Assembly: GCA_019747815.1 (NCBI GenBank)
Contig: JAIEQJ010000050.1
Location: forward strand, 1-64,000
DNA from: Hyphomonadaceae bacterium
GTDB taxonomy: Bacteria; Pseudomonadota; Alphaproteobacteria; Rhizobiales; Hyphomicrobiaceae
Direction: 5' to 3'
Length of the DNA: 64,000 nucleotides
Positions 34,880-44,151 of the stretch are shown here, piece by piece. The position numbers and the translations under genes were made by a program. Under the pieces are notes generated by a model that saw nothing but the letters and a program-made list of their open reading frames with translations, was not told where the DNA came from and made no database searches. Position 1 is the stretch's first letter. Each line of letters starts with the position of its first letter.

Positions 34880-37521
34880 CCTCCCCTCCTCTTGCTCTTG
34901 GGCTGTGTGACGCGGAACGGCGACAGGCGCTCGCTGAGCGGCGGGCCGCCGGGAAGGCCAGGCAGCGGCGTCGCGTCGGTGCGGGGTTCGACGCGGGGCG
35001 CCGCTGCCTTCGGTGAAGATGCTGCCGCCGGCAGGGCTTGCTCGGCGGGGGGCGCATCTTCAGCCGGATCGATGGGCGTGCGCGGTGGCAGGGGCGGTGG
35101 CAGCGCTGGCGCTTGCCAGCGTGCGATCAACTCGGCGGCCCAGGCCAGGTCCTTGGCTTCGAGAAAGCGCGCGGCGAAGCCCTGCGGTGTGCCGCCGGCC
35201 ATGCAGCGATCGATGAGGCGCTGGTCATCGGGCGATGAGGCTCCGCACAACGCCAGCGCCACCGGTCCCAGGCCGAGTTCGAACAGTCGATTGCCGCGCG
35301 CGGTCTGGGCGTAGTAGTCGCGTTTGGGGGCGGCCAGGCTCAGGATCTCGACCTGGCGGGTATTGAGGCCGAAGCGCTCGTAGACCGTGCGCGCCTGCGG
35401 TTCCAGCGCCCGGTCGTTGGGCAGGAAGATGCGGGTCGGGCAACTTTCGATCAGGGCGGGCGCGATGCTGGAGCGCTCGATGTCGGCCAGCGACTGCGTG
35501 GCGAACAACACCGCGACGTTCTTCTTGCGCAGGGTCTTCAGCCATTCACGGATGCGGGCCGCGAACAGGGCGTCGTCGAGAAAGGTCCAGGCCTCGTCCA
35601 GGATCAGCAGGGTGGGGCGGCCGTCGAAGCGCGCTTCGAGGCGATGGAATAGGTAGGTCAGCACTGGCGCGATCAGCGCCTTGTGCTGCATCAAGTGCTC
35701 CATCTCGAAGTGCAGCACGTCGGCCGTTGCCAGGGCTTCGCTGGCCCCGTCGAGCAGCCGGCCGTAGGCGCCCTCCAGGGTGTAGGGTGTGAGCGCCGCG
35801 ACCAGCGCGTTGGACTGCATGAGGACGGCGAGGCCGGTGAGCGTGCGCTCCTGTTTGGGTGCGGAGGCCAGGCTGCGCAGCGCGGTCCATACGATATCCT
35901 TCACGTCCGGCGTCACGCGCACGCCTTCGGCCGTGAGCAGGGCGGTGACCCATTGCAGGGCAAAGGCGATCTCGGCGGGCTCGTCGATGCGCGCCAGCGG
36001 CTGCAGCGACAGCGTGCCTTCGAGCCCGAGCTCGATGCTCTCGCCACCCATGGCAAGGGCCGCAGCGCGCGCCGAGCGGCCGCGATCGAACAACACGACC
36101 TGCGCGCCGATGAAGCGGCGGAACTGCAGGGCGAGCAGGGCCAGCAGCACCGACTTGCCGGCGCCGGTCGGGCCGACCACGAGCGCGTGGCCGACGTCGC
36201 CGACATGCAGGTCGAGCCTAAACGGGGTGCTGCCCCGCGTTTCGGTCATCATCAGCGCTGGGCCTGCGAGATGGCGGTTGGCCTCGGGTCCTGCCCACAC
36301 GGCTGACACCGGCATCATGTGTGCGAGGTTGAGGCTGTGCACGATCGGCTGGCGCACATTGGCGTAGGGGTTGCCGGGCAGGCTGCCGAGCCAAGCCTCC
36401 ACGGCGTTGAGGCTCTCGCGGATGGTGACGAAGCCGCGACCGTTGATGATGCGCTCGACGGCCAGCAGCTTGTCGGCGGCATGCTTGGCATCGGCGTCCG
36501 CGACGATGACGGTGGTGGTCAGGAAGCCGAAGGCGACATCGTCCTGGCCGAGCTCCTGCAGCGCCTCGTCGGCGTCGGTCGCCTTGTTGTCGGCATCGGG
36601 ATCGACCAGCGTCGTCTCGCGATTGAACATCACCTCGCGCAGGATCACCGACACCGACTTGCGCTTGGCGAACCACTGCCGCCGCAGTCTGGTCAGCTGG
36701 CGCGTTGCGTCGGTTTTCCCAATGGCGATCCATCGTGTGGTCCAGCGATAGGCGAAACCCAGATCGTTGAGCGCATCGAGCACGCCGGGGGTGGTGACAT
36801 TGGGGAAACCCAGCACTGTGAGCGCGCGCAGGTGCTGGCTGCCTAGCTTGGGATCGACGCCGCCGAGGAAGGGCGTATCGCACAGGATGGCGTCGAGGTG
36901 GGTAGGGATCGCCGGCACGGCGACGGTATGGCGTTTGTCGGAGATGGTGTCGTGCAGGTAGGTGAGCGTGCCGGCGTCGTCGAGAGCCTCGACCTCGGGC
37001 AGGATGCCGGCCAGCATCTGCAGGGCGCGTTCGGTCTCGGTGGCGAACAGGGCGAGCTGCGCCCGCGGCTCGGGCTCCAGGTCGCTGTCGTCGGTGCGCT
37101 CGTAGAGCAACCGCTCGGCGCGGCCCTCGTGCTCAGGGGGCGGCAGGTACAGGAAGGTCAGGTAGTAGCGGCTTTCATGGTGCGCACCGTCGGCGCTGAA
37201 GGAGGCGTAGCGTTCCTGATCGACGAGCCAGCTCGCGGCGTCGGCAAAGCGCGCGCCGGGATACTGGTTGGCCGGCACGCGTTCGGCCTCGAAGAACAGC
37301 GCCCAACCGGCGCCAAAGCGTTTCAGGACATTGTTGAGGCGGGCGCTGACAGAGACCAGCTCGGCCTCGGTAGCGCTGTCGAGGTCGGGCCCGCGATAGC
37401 GCAGCGTGCGCTGGAAGGAGCCATCCTTGTTGAGGACGATGCCGGGCGCCACCAGGCAGGCCCACGGCATGTAGTCGGTGAAACCGAAGGTCTTGCGGCG
37501 GTATTCGGAGAGGTTCAGCAC
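34876..37521 (-). CDS. trbE: conjugal transfer ATPase TrbE (VirB4-like)
   Basis: 881-residue ATPase that drives pilus and channel assembly. Walker A GPTGAGKSVLL and Walker B LLILDEAWTFLDD are present, with the N-terminal CagE/TrbE domain before them. GTG 37521 (MLNLSEYRRKTFGFTDY) is chosen since it is the family N terminus; it overlaps trbD by 7 bases. The last ~80 residues are a Pro/Ala-rich tail (PPLPPRTPIDPAEDAPP) that is longer than usual. Confidence 0.92.
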   Translation of the reverse strand: MLNLSEYRRKTFGFTDYMPWACLVAPGIVLNKDGSFQRTLRYRGPDLDSATEAELVSVSARLNNVLKRFGAGWALFFEAERVPANQYPGARFADAASWLVDQERYASFSADGAHHESRYYLTFLYLPPPEHEGRAERLLYERTDDSDLEPEPRAQLALFATETERALQMLAGILPEVEALDDAGTLTYLHDTISDKRHTVAVPAIPTHLDAILCDTPFLGGVDPKLGSQHLRALTVLGFPNVTTPGVLDALNDLGFAYRWTTRWIAIGKTDATRQLTRLRRQWFAKRKSVSVILREVMFNRETTLVDPDADNKATDADEALQELGQDDVAFGFLTTTVIVADADAKHAADKLLAVERIINGRGFVTIRESLNAVEAWLGSLPGNPYANVRQPIVHSLNLAHMMPVSAVWAGPEANRHLAGPALMMTETRGSTPFRLDLHVGDVGHALVVGPTGAGKSVLLALLALQFRRFIGAQVVLFDRGRSARAAALAMGGESIELGLEGTLSLQPLARIDEPAEIAFALQWVTALLTAEGVRVTPDVKDIVWTALRSLASAPKQERTLTGLAVLMQSNALVAALTPYTLEGAYGRLLDGASEALATADVLHFEMEHLMQHKALIAPVLTYLFHRLEARFDGRPTLLILDEAWTFLDDALFAARIREWLKTLRKKNVAVLFATQSLADIERSSIAPALIESCPTRIFLPNDRALEPQARTVYERFGLNTRQVEILSLAAPKRDYYAQTARGNRLFELGLGPVALALCGASSPDDQRLIDRCMAGGTPQGFAARFLEAKDLAWAAELIARWQAPALPPPLPPRTPIDPAEDAPPAEQALPAAASSPKAAAPRVEPRTDATPLPGLPGGPPLSERLSPFRVTQPKSKRRGG

Positions 37522-37787
37522 GACAGCACCCCCTTGTGACGGGCGTGCCGCGACAGCACGGTGAGGAAGGCCGGATCCTTGCGCGTCACCCACACGGCGA
37601 TGGCATGCCCGACCAGCCAGATCAGGCCGCCGGCAATCCACAACCGCAATCCGAGCCCGATCGAGGCGGCCAGCGTGCCGTTGAGGATGGCGAAGCTGCG
37701 CGGCGCGCCGCCGAGCAGGATCGGCTCGGTCAGGGCGCGATGCAGCACGACCTCGAAGCCGGGGACGGAGGAAGGTTGACCAAGCAT
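37515..37787 (-). CDS. trbD: conjugal transfer protein TrbD (VirB3-like)
   Basis: 90-residue inner-membrane protein with two hydrophobic segments (AILNGTLAASIGLGLRLWIA and GGLIWLVGHAIAVWV) and a VirB3-type N terminus (PGFEVVLHRALTEPILLGG). It associates with TrbE. It overlaps trbE by 7 bases and follows trbC by 23. Confidence 0.88.
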   Translation of the reverse strand: MLGQPSSVPGFEVVLHRALTEPILLGGAPRSFAILNGTLAASIGLGLRLWIAGGLIWLVGHAIAVWVTRKDPAFLTVLSRHARHKGVLSC

Positions 37788-37810
37788 GCGGTGTGCGCTC
37801 CCGTGTGGGT

Positions 37811-38152
37811 TCAGTTGATCAAGGCGCCGCCGGCGAAGGAGAAGAACGAGAGAAAGAACGAGGTGGCGGCGAAGGCGATGGAGAGGCCGAACACGATCTG
37901 GATCAAGCGTCGGAGGCCGCCACCCATGTCGCCGAAGGCGAGGCTCAGGCCGGTGACAATGATGATCACCACCGCCACGACCTTGGCGACGGGGCCCTCG
38001 ATCGATTCCAGGATGCGCTGCAGAGGCGCTTCCCAGGGCATGCCCGAGCCGGCGGCTTGCGCGGCATCCGTGACGATGACGGTCACCATGGCCACCGCCC
38101 AGCCTGCGAGCGTGGCTCGCAGCAGCGCGGGAAGCAGGGGGCTATCGCACAT
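37811..38152 (-). CDS. trbC: conjugal transfer pilin TrbC (VirB2-like)
   Basis: 113-residue prepilin. A signal-like helix (LLRATLAGWAVAMVTVIV) ending near AAQA is followed by two hydrophobic helices separated by a GDMGGG loop. In Trb systems the TraF peptidase cyclises the pilin, and traF is present at 57673-58161. Start ATG 38152; an upstream extension would run through trbB. Confidence 0.87.
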   Translation of the reverse strand: MCDSPLLPALLRATLAGWAVAMVTVIVTDAAQAAGSGMPWEAPLQRILESIEGPVAKVVAVVIIIVTGLSLAFGDMGGGLRRLIQIVFGLSIAFAATSFFLSFFSFAGGALIN

Positions 38153-38159
38153 GGCTGTC

Positions 38160-39149
38160 TCACACGGTGTGCAGGATCGGCGGCGCGATCGGCTTGAGGA
38201 CGTAGTCGCCGTCGGGCCCGAGGCCGGACAGCTCGAGCATGGTCTCGACGCGGCGCTGCGCTCCGCGGCCCTGCAGGAAAACGACGACGTCAATGGCCTG
38301 CACGATCAGGTCGCGCGGCACCGTCACCACGGCCTCCTGCACCAGCTGCTCCAGGCGGAAGAGACCGCCCAACGCGGAGTTGGCGTGCACGGTCGTAATG
38401 CCGCCGGGATGCCCGGTATTCCAGGCCTTGAGCATGTCGAGGGCTTCGGCACCGCGCACCTCGCCGACGATGATGCGGTCGGGGCGTAGGCGCAGGGTTG
38501 AGCGCACCAGGTCGGCCAGGGTGGCGACGCCGGGCTTGGTGCGCAGCGCCACGCAGTCCGCTGCGGCGCATTTGAGCTCGCGGGTGTCCTCCAGGATAAC
38601 GACGCGCTCGCTGAGATCGGCGATTTCGGCGAGCAGGGCATTGACCAGCGTGGTCTTGCCCGACGAGGTGCCGCCGACCACCAGGATGTTCTTGCGTTCG
38701 CGCACGGCCAACGCCAGTGCAGCAGCTTGGCGCACCGATACGATGCGGCTCGCCACGTAGTCGCTCAAGCGATAGAACACGTCGGCGGGCTTGCGCACGG
38801 CAAAGCAGGGCGCCGGCGCGACGGGCGGCATCACGCCTTCGAAGCGCTCGCCGGTTTCGGGCAGCTCGGCCGAGACGATCGGCATCTTGTCCGTGACCTC
38901 GCGACGCACGTGCGCCGCGACCAGGCGGATGATGCGTTCGGCCTCGGCAGGGCCGATGCGCTCGCCGCTGTCGACGCGACCGATGCTGGCCCGCTCGATC
39001 CAAAGGCGACCGTCGGGATTGACCATCACCTCGATCACGGTGGGGTCGGTCAGGGCGGCGGCGATGGTCGGTCCGAAGGCGGTGCGCAGCATCTGCCGGC
39101 GACGTCCCTGGGCTTCTTCAGCAGGAGCGAGCATGATCAGATCAGCCAT
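38160..39149 (-). CDS. trbB: conjugal transfer ATPase TrbB (VirB11-like)
   Basis: 329-residue hexameric traffic ATPase. Walker A GGTSSGKTTLVNALL, Asp box LEDTRELKC, Walker B RLRPDRIIVGEVRGAEALDM and His box GHPGGITTVHANSA are all visible. It powers pilus biogenesis and substrate transfer from the cytoplasmic face. The start overlaps the ribbon-helix-helix gene by 8 bases. Confidence 0.93.
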   Translation of the reverse strand: MADLIMLAPAEEAQGRRRQMLRTAFGPTIAAALTDPTVIEVMVNPDGRLWIERASIGRVDSGERIGPAEAERIIRLVAAHVRREVTDKMPIVSAELPETGERFEGVMPPVAPAPCFAVRKPADVFYRLSDYVASRIVSVRQAAALALAVRERKNILVVGGTSSGKTTLVNALLAEIADLSERVVILEDTRELKCAAADCVALRTKPGVATLADLVRSTLRLRPDRIIVGEVRGAEALDMLKAWNTGHPGGITTVHANSALGGLFRLEQLVQEAVVTVPRDLIVQAIDVVVFLQGRGAQRRVETMLELSGLGPDGDYVLKPIAPPILHTV

Positions 39150-39663
39150 TGCCGCGCTCTCCTTCGGATGGATTGGGTGATGCTTGCCCGTTGCGGTGAC
39201 CGGGCCGGCTTTTCAGCGGCGCATCGTCCGAAGCGGTGGCGAACAGGTCCGGCTCGTTCTGGGCGATGCTCTCAAGGACCTCCGAGACGAGCCGGTGGTC
39301 GCCGGCCAGGCGGCGGCCGATCTGGGCAACGAAGACCTGAAATCGCTCCTTGCCGAGCAGGCGCGCCGGCTCCTGCTCGCTCTGAGGCAGGGGTGGGGTG
39401 ATGGTCAGGAAGTAGCGCACGAACAGCGCCAGTGTCTCCGTGGCGATCGCCACGTCGCGCTTGATGCTCGCCACCGATTTGTTGAGGTCATTGAGCCGGC
39501 GGGCCAACCCCTCCTCGACGCCAGGGTGCTGCTGCGGCTCGAGGCTGGCGCGCAGGGCCTCTTCGACCAGGGCCGACTTGGCGCCCTGGCGCTGTTGCGC
39601 CACCAGGTCGAACTTCCGGGCCAGTGGACGCGACAGATATAGAGTGTAGCGCTTCTTGCCCAT
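39142..39663 (-). CDS. ribbon-helix-helix (CopG-like) protein
   Basis: 173-residue protein with an N-terminal RHH domain (MGKKRYTLYLSRPLARKFDL, then KSALVEEALRASL) and a helical C-terminal half (VASIKRDVAIATETLALFVR). Such proteins sit between traG and trbB in this family of elements and may regulate the operon or act as a relaxosome accessory. The ATG at 39663 directly follows the traG stop. Confidence 0.8.
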   Translation of the reverse strand: MGKKRYTLYLSRPLARKFDLVAQQRQGAKSALVEEALRASLEPQQHPGVEEGLARRLNDLNKSVASIKRDVAIATETLALFVRYFLTITPPLPQSEQEPARLLGKERFQVFVAQIGRRLAGDHRLVSEVLESIAQNEPDLFATASDDAPLKSRPGHRNGQASPNPSEGERGNG

Positions 39664-41655
39664 CTAAAGACGCAGCCCCGGAAACTGGATGACCTTGTCG
39701 AGCGTCTCGCCGGGCGGCGCGTCTTCCTCGACGGTGGGTTCAGCGAGGCTTGCTGCGAACAGCGGCAGGTCGTTGAGTGGCCGTTCTTCCTTGTCTTTTT
39801 TCCTTCGCGGGATGGTCCGGCTCAGGGGTCGCGTTTCCTCGCTGTCTCCGCTCGTTACGAGCTCCGACCATGGCTTGTCGAGGCGTGCATCCATGCTGCG
39901 GACCTGGCCCGACCAATCGTCGCCGCGCGCGGTCGGCACATCCAGGCATCTGTCCGTTCCCAGCATCGGCGCAGGCAAGCACCGCGCCAGGAAATTCCGA
40001 TCGACGTAATACCTGAGCTTGCAAGCACGGATGGGCGGCACACCCGAGACCAGCACCAGGGCGTCGTCCGGCGCGAGCTGCAGCACTTCGCCGGGCGTCA
40101 GGAGCGGGCGAGGCGTCTCCTGCTCGGAGATCGAGGTATGCGACAGCCAGGCCGACAGGCGCCGCCCCGACAAGTTCCTCTGCGCGCGCAACTCGGTGGC
40201 CGTTCCCAGCGCGTCGGATAGACGCTTGGCGGTGCGCTCATCATTGGGCGCAAAGGCAACGCGGACATGGCAGTTGTCGAGGATGGCGTGGTACTGGCCA
40301 TAAGCGCGGTCAATCTGGTGCAGCGACTGCGCCACCAGCAATGCGCGGATTCCATAGCCCGCCATGAAGGCCAGCGACGACTCGAAGAAGTCCAGCCGTC
40401 CGAGCGCCGGGAACTCGTCGAGCATGAGCAGCAACTGGCGTTGCGGCGTGTTGTCGTTGGCAACCTGCAACGTCTCGGTGAGACGGCGGGCGATCTGGTT
40501 GAGGATCAGCCGGACCAGCGGCTTGGTGCGGGAGATGTCGGACGGCGGCACCACCAGGTAGAGTGACACCGGCCGTTGCGCCGTCATCAGGTCGGCGATG
40601 CGCCAGTCGGAGCGCGCCGTGTTGGCGGCGATCAACGGATCGCGGTATAGGCCGAGGAAGCTCATGGCGGTCGACACCACGCCCGAGCGCTCGTTGTCGG
40701 ACTTGTTGAGCAGCTCGCGCGCGATCGAGGCCACTACCGGGTGCGCGAGAGGCGCCTCCTCGGTGCCGTGGTGGTTGGTGGTCAGCATGATCTTGAGGGT
40801 GCGCAGGATGGACCGCGAGGGGTCGGCCAGGAACGTGGCAACGCGAGCCAGCGTCTTCTCCTGCTCGGCGTAGAGAACGTGCAGGATGGCGCCGGTCAGC
40901 AGCGCATGCGCGGTCTTCTCCCAGTGGTCGCGCCGCTCCTTGGCACCTTCCGGGTCGACCAGGATGTCGGCGATGTTCTGCACATCCCGCACCTCGTGCG
41001 TGCCCTTGCGTACCTCGAGCAGCGGGTTGAAGCGTGCAGACAGAGGATTGGTCGGATCGAACAGCAGGCAGTACGAGAAGCGAGCGCGCCAGCCGGCGGT
41101 GAGCGTCCAGTTCTCACCCTTGATGTCGTGAATGACCGCCGAGCCAGGCCAGGTCAGCAGCGTCGGCAGCACAAGCCCCACGCCCTTGCCCGACCGTGTC
41201 GGCGCCACGGCGAGCACGTGCTCCGGTCCGTCGTGACGCAGATAGCGATTGTCATAGACACCCAGCACGATGCCTCGATCACCCAGCAGCTTTGCCGCGC
41301 GCACATCTGCAATGTCCGCCCAGCGGGCCGAGCCGTAGGTCGTGGGCTGGACCTTGCGGCCCGTCCGCCGGGCGGCTCCCCCGATGGCAACCACTCCGCA
41401 GGCCAATCCGCCTGATGCTGCGATGACGCCAGCGCGCGCAAACACGTCAGGCGCTTGCGCCTCGAAGGCCAGCCACCAGGCGAACAGCTGCCACGGCGCA
41501 TAGATCCTGAGGCCGAGGACTTCGAGCCAGGCGCCGCCAAGGGCCGGCTGGTAACCGAGCGCGGCGGCCGCCCATTGCGTCGCCGCCCACATGCTGGCGA
41601 CAACCAGTGCGATGGCAGTGCCAAGCTGGAGCCCGTATGTGCGAGCCGACGTCAT
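39664..41655 (-). CDS. traG: type IV coupling protein TraG (VirD4-like)
   Basis: 663-residue coupling ATPase that brings the relaxosome to the Trb channel. Two N-terminal membrane helices (about residues 10-30 and 65-100), Walker A APTRSGKGVGLVLPTLL and Walker B LLLMLDEFPALGRLD are present. ATG 41655 (MTSARTYGLQLGTAIAL) is preferred over 41700. First gene of the traG-RHH-trb-DUF736 unit; the 223-base divergent gap to the thioredoxin gene should hold its promoter. Confidence 0.93.
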   Translation of the reverse strand: MTSARTYGLQLGTAIALVVASMWAATQWAAAALGYQPALGGAWLEVLGLRIYAPWQLFAWWLAFEAQAPDVFARAGVIAASGGLACGVVAIGGAARRTGRKVQPTTYGSARWADIADVRAAKLLGDRGIVLGVYDNRYLRHDGPEHVLAVAPTRSGKGVGLVLPTLLTWPGSAVIHDIKGENWTLTAGWRARFSYCLLFDPTNPLSARFNPLLEVRKGTHEVRDVQNIADILVDPEGAKERRDHWEKTAHALLTGAILHVLYAEQEKTLARVATFLADPSRSILRTLKIMLTTNHHGTEEAPLAHPVVASIARELLNKSDNERSGVVSTAMSFLGLYRDPLIAANTARSDWRIADLMTAQRPVSLYLVVPPSDISRTKPLVRLILNQIARRLTETLQVANDNTPQRQLLLMLDEFPALGRLDFFESSLAFMAGYGIRALLVAQSLHQIDRAYGQYHAILDNCHVRVAFAPNDERTAKRLSDALGTATELRAQRNLSGRRLSAWLSHTSISEQETPRPLLTPGEVLQLAPDDALVLVSGVPPIRACKLRYYVDRNFLARCLPAPMLGTDRCLDVPTARGDDWSGQVRSMDARLDKPWSELVTSGDSEETRPLSRTIPRRKKDKEERPLNDLPLFAASLAEPTVEEDAPPGETLDKVIQFPGLRL

Positions 41656-41878
41656 CCCTCGTTTCCCCGTTTGGCGCGAGCGCTCAAGTGAGGTCAGCAT
41701 GCGGGACGATCGCGTCCCGCGTTAATGGGGAAACGCCGTGAAAAACGGGAAGCCGAGAGAAGCACTGGGAAGACCGGGGAAGGCATGCCGTCGAACGCTT
41801 TCGCCACATGCCGCCGCTGGCGTTTGCAGACGCGGTCTCCTACGTTGATGGGTGATCAACCGCGAGGAGGCCAGCACC

Positions 41879-42430
41879 ATGGCTGCGACCGCCGCATCGA
41901 CCGTCCTGGGCACCTCGGCGCCGGATTTCAGGCTGCCTGCCACGGACGGCAAGACCTACGCGTTGAACGAAATTGCAGGACCGAAGGGCACGGTGATCGT
42001 CTTCATCTGCAACCACTGCCCCTACGTGAAGGCTGTCATCGACCGGCTGGTGGCGGACGCCAGAAACCTGATAGCCGAGGGCATCGGCTTTGCGGCGGTA
42101 TGCTCCAACGACGCCGAGGCCTACCCCGATGACTCCTTTGACAACATGCAGCGCTTCGCCAGCGCTCACGCGTTTCCGTTCCCCTACCTGCACGACGGCA
42201 GCCAATCTGTGGCCCGCGTCTATGGTGCGGTCTGCACGCCTGACTTCTTCGGCTACGACGCCGACCGCAAGCTGCGTTATCGCGGCCGCCTGGACGAGGG
42301 CCGCACCGCGCCGATTTCTTCGACGGCGCGCCGCGAACTCGTGGAGGCGATGCGGGCGATCGTGGCTGGCAAGGCACCGTCCGAGCAGGTCCCATCGGTG
42401 GGCTGCTCCATCAAGTGGAAGGCGGCGTAG
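41879..42430 (+). CDS. thioredoxin-fold redoxin (AhpC/TSA-like)
   Basis: 183-residue thioredoxin-family protein. The active-site-like CNHCPYVKAV and the CTPDFFGYD segment are typical of the cytosolic redoxin group annotated as thioredoxin family protein. No signal peptide. ATG 41879 follows GAGGAGG by about 10 bases. It is 20 bases before the SDR gene; the two look like a metabolic cargo pair inserted between transfer genes. Confidence 0.82.
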   Translation: MAATAASTVLGTSAPDFRLPATDGKTYALNEIAGPKGTVIVFICNHCPYVKAVIDRLVADARNLIAEGIGFAAVCSNDAEAYPDDSFDNMQRFASAHAFPFPYLHDGSQSVARVYGAVCTPDFFGYDADRKLRYRGRLDEGRTAPISSTARRELVEAMRAIVAGKAPSEQVPSVGCSIKWKAA

Positions 42431-42450
42431 GCATCGTCGCCGACCCATGC

Positions 42451-43326
42451 ATGCAAAGTCTCACGCTCAGCGGCAAGCAGGTCCTGATCACCGGTGCCAC
42501 CAACGGCATCGGCCTGGCCGCGGCCGAGGCCCTGGCGGCACGCGGCGCCGACGTGGCGATCGTCGGCCGCAACGAGACCCGAGCGAAAATTGCCGCGGCG
42601 CGAGTGAGAACGGTAGCCGCGGGCGGCGCAACTGTCGGCACGCTCATCGCCGACCTGTCGTCGCAGGCGGCCGTGCGCAAACTGGCCGCGGAGGTGCTGG
42701 CGCGCTATCCCCGCCTCGACATCCTCGTCAACAACGCCGGCGCCATGCACACAACCCGGAAGCTGAGCGACGACGGCATCGAGCTGACCTGGGCCCTCAA
42801 CCACCTGGCGCCATTCCTGCTGACCACGCTGCTGCTGGACCGGCTGAAGGCGTGCGCGCCGTCGCGCATCATCACGACGGCCTCGGAGGTCCACCAGGGC
42901 GCCGACATTCCGTTCGATGACTTGAATGCGGAACGCTCCTATCGCGGCTTCAACCGCTACAAGCAGAGCAAGCTTGCCAACATCCTGTTTACGAGCGAGC
43001 TGGGGCGCCGCCTCGACGTCACTTGCGTGACGGCCCACTGCTTCCACCCGGGATTGGTGGCGAGCGGTTTCAACCGCAACAACGGCCTGCTGATGGACTT
43101 GGCCATGACGCTGCTCAGACCGGTGGCGCGCAGCGTCGAGCAGGGTGCCGAAACGCTGGTGTGGCTCGCCGAGGCACCGGACGTGACAAGGACCAACGGC
43201 GGCTACTACGTGGACATCGAGTGGCGGCCGCCGAGCCCGCAAGGTCAGGATATCGCGGCCGCGCGACGACTGTGGGAGATCAGCGAGGCGCAGTGTGCTG
43301 GCCCGGTAGACGCGCCCCGCTCATGA
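42451..43326 (+). CDS. short-chain dehydrogenase/reductase
   Basis: 291-residue classical SDR, closest in feel to retinol-dehydrogenase/WW-oxidoreductase-like SDRs. Cofactor motif TGATNGIG, NNAG, and the catalytic Tyr-Lys in YKQSK with an upstream Ser in TTASEVH are present. Arg in GRN following the second strand suggests NADP(H). Substrate unknown. Starts 20 bases after the redoxin and overlaps the convergent DUF2161 gene by 6 bases. Confidence 0.85.
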   Translation: MQSLTLSGKQVLITGATNGIGLAAAEALAARGADVAIVGRNETRAKIAAARVRTVAAGGATVGTLIADLSSQAAVRKLAAEVLARYPRLDILVNNAGAMHTTRKLSDDGIELTWALNHLAPFLLTTLLLDRLKACAPSRIITTASEVHQGADIPFDDLNAERSYRGFNRYKQSKLANILFTSELGRRLDVTCVTAHCFHPGLVASGFNRNNGLLMDLAMTLLRPVARSVEQGAETLVWLAEAPDVTRTNGGYYVDIEWRPPSPQGQDIAAARRLWEISEAQCAGPVDAPRS

Positions 43327-44028
43327 TGCCACCTCCAGCGCCTCGGGCGCGATCCGCTCCGTATCGCCCGGAGCGGGCAAGTGCGCTTTCCAGCGCACGA
43401 GCGCGGCGGTGCCTGCGTCCGTCAACCCATAGAGTCCGCGCTCGATCCTGACGAACCAGCCGTAGACGTTGCGCTGCAGGATTTTCGCTGCATCGGGGGC
43501 GTCGCCCCTGAGATCGCGCGGACGCGCCGGGGTGTGCGACAGCGCCGATGCACATGTCAGGGCTTGCTGTCGATAGGCGGTCATGATCGGCTGGCGCGTG
43601 CTGCCGCCAATGGCGGGATCGCCGAGGCGCCGCCGATGCTCGGCGACGATCCTGGAGCGGCGCTTGGCGTCGCGGCGCGGACGCCACGGCGCCGGCTCGA
43701 CCAGGACCTCGACCTTGCCTCTGGCCGACACGCTGAGCAGGCCGAGCCCGAGCAGGCGGCAGAGCTTGCGCACGCGCGGATCATGCTCGCGGCCCCGGCC
43801 GCGCCGCGAGGCGCGCACCGCAAGCCATATCTCGTCACAGGCGGCAAAGCGATCGACTGCCTGCAGGACCAGATCGAGGGTGAAGGAGAGTTTCAGCTCG
43901 CCGATGACGACGGCGGTCGGCTCCTTGCCGTCGAGCGCAACCAGGTCGCAGCCGCAAATCTCGCCCTTGACCTCGAAGCCCAGCTTTTCGAGGAAGCGCT
44001 TGACCGGCGGATAGAGGCTCGATTCCAA
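43321..44028 (-). CDS. DUF2161 PD-(D/E)XK-type nuclease
   Basis: 235-residue protein. The nuclease-like N-terminal core reads SLYPPVKRFLEKLGFEVKGE, GCDLVAL and VVIGELKLSF, giving the Asp...Glu-x-Lys constellation of PD-(D/E)XK enzymes. The C-terminal part contains a winged-helix-like segment (LQRNVYGWFVRIERGLYGLT). DUF2161 proteins are standard passengers of alphaproteobacterial conjugative elements. The start is uncertain: TTG 44028 matches the family N terminus but lacks a clear ribosome binding site; the frame is open to 44148. Confidence 0.72.
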   Translation of the reverse strand: MESSLYPPVKRFLEKLGFEVKGEICGCDLVALDGKEPTAVVIGELKLSFTLDLVLQAVDRFAACDEIWLAVRASRRGRGREHDPRVRKLCRLLGLGLLSVSARGKVEVLVEPAPWRPRRDAKRRSRIVAEHRRRLGDPAIGGSTRQPIMTAYRQQALTCASALSHTPARPRDLRGDAPDAAKILQRNVYGWFVRIERGLYGLTDAGTAALVRWKAHLPAPGDTERIAPEALEVAS

Positions 44029-44151
44029 GACGTATCGCTTGCTGCAAATCAAGAACAGCAAGCGCGTAGCGGTGATTCGCCGTCCTGTCGAGGCGCTGGC
44101 GCAGCGTTCCGCCGCGCACCGAGCGGCGGAACGATCTTGTAGCGCCATTCC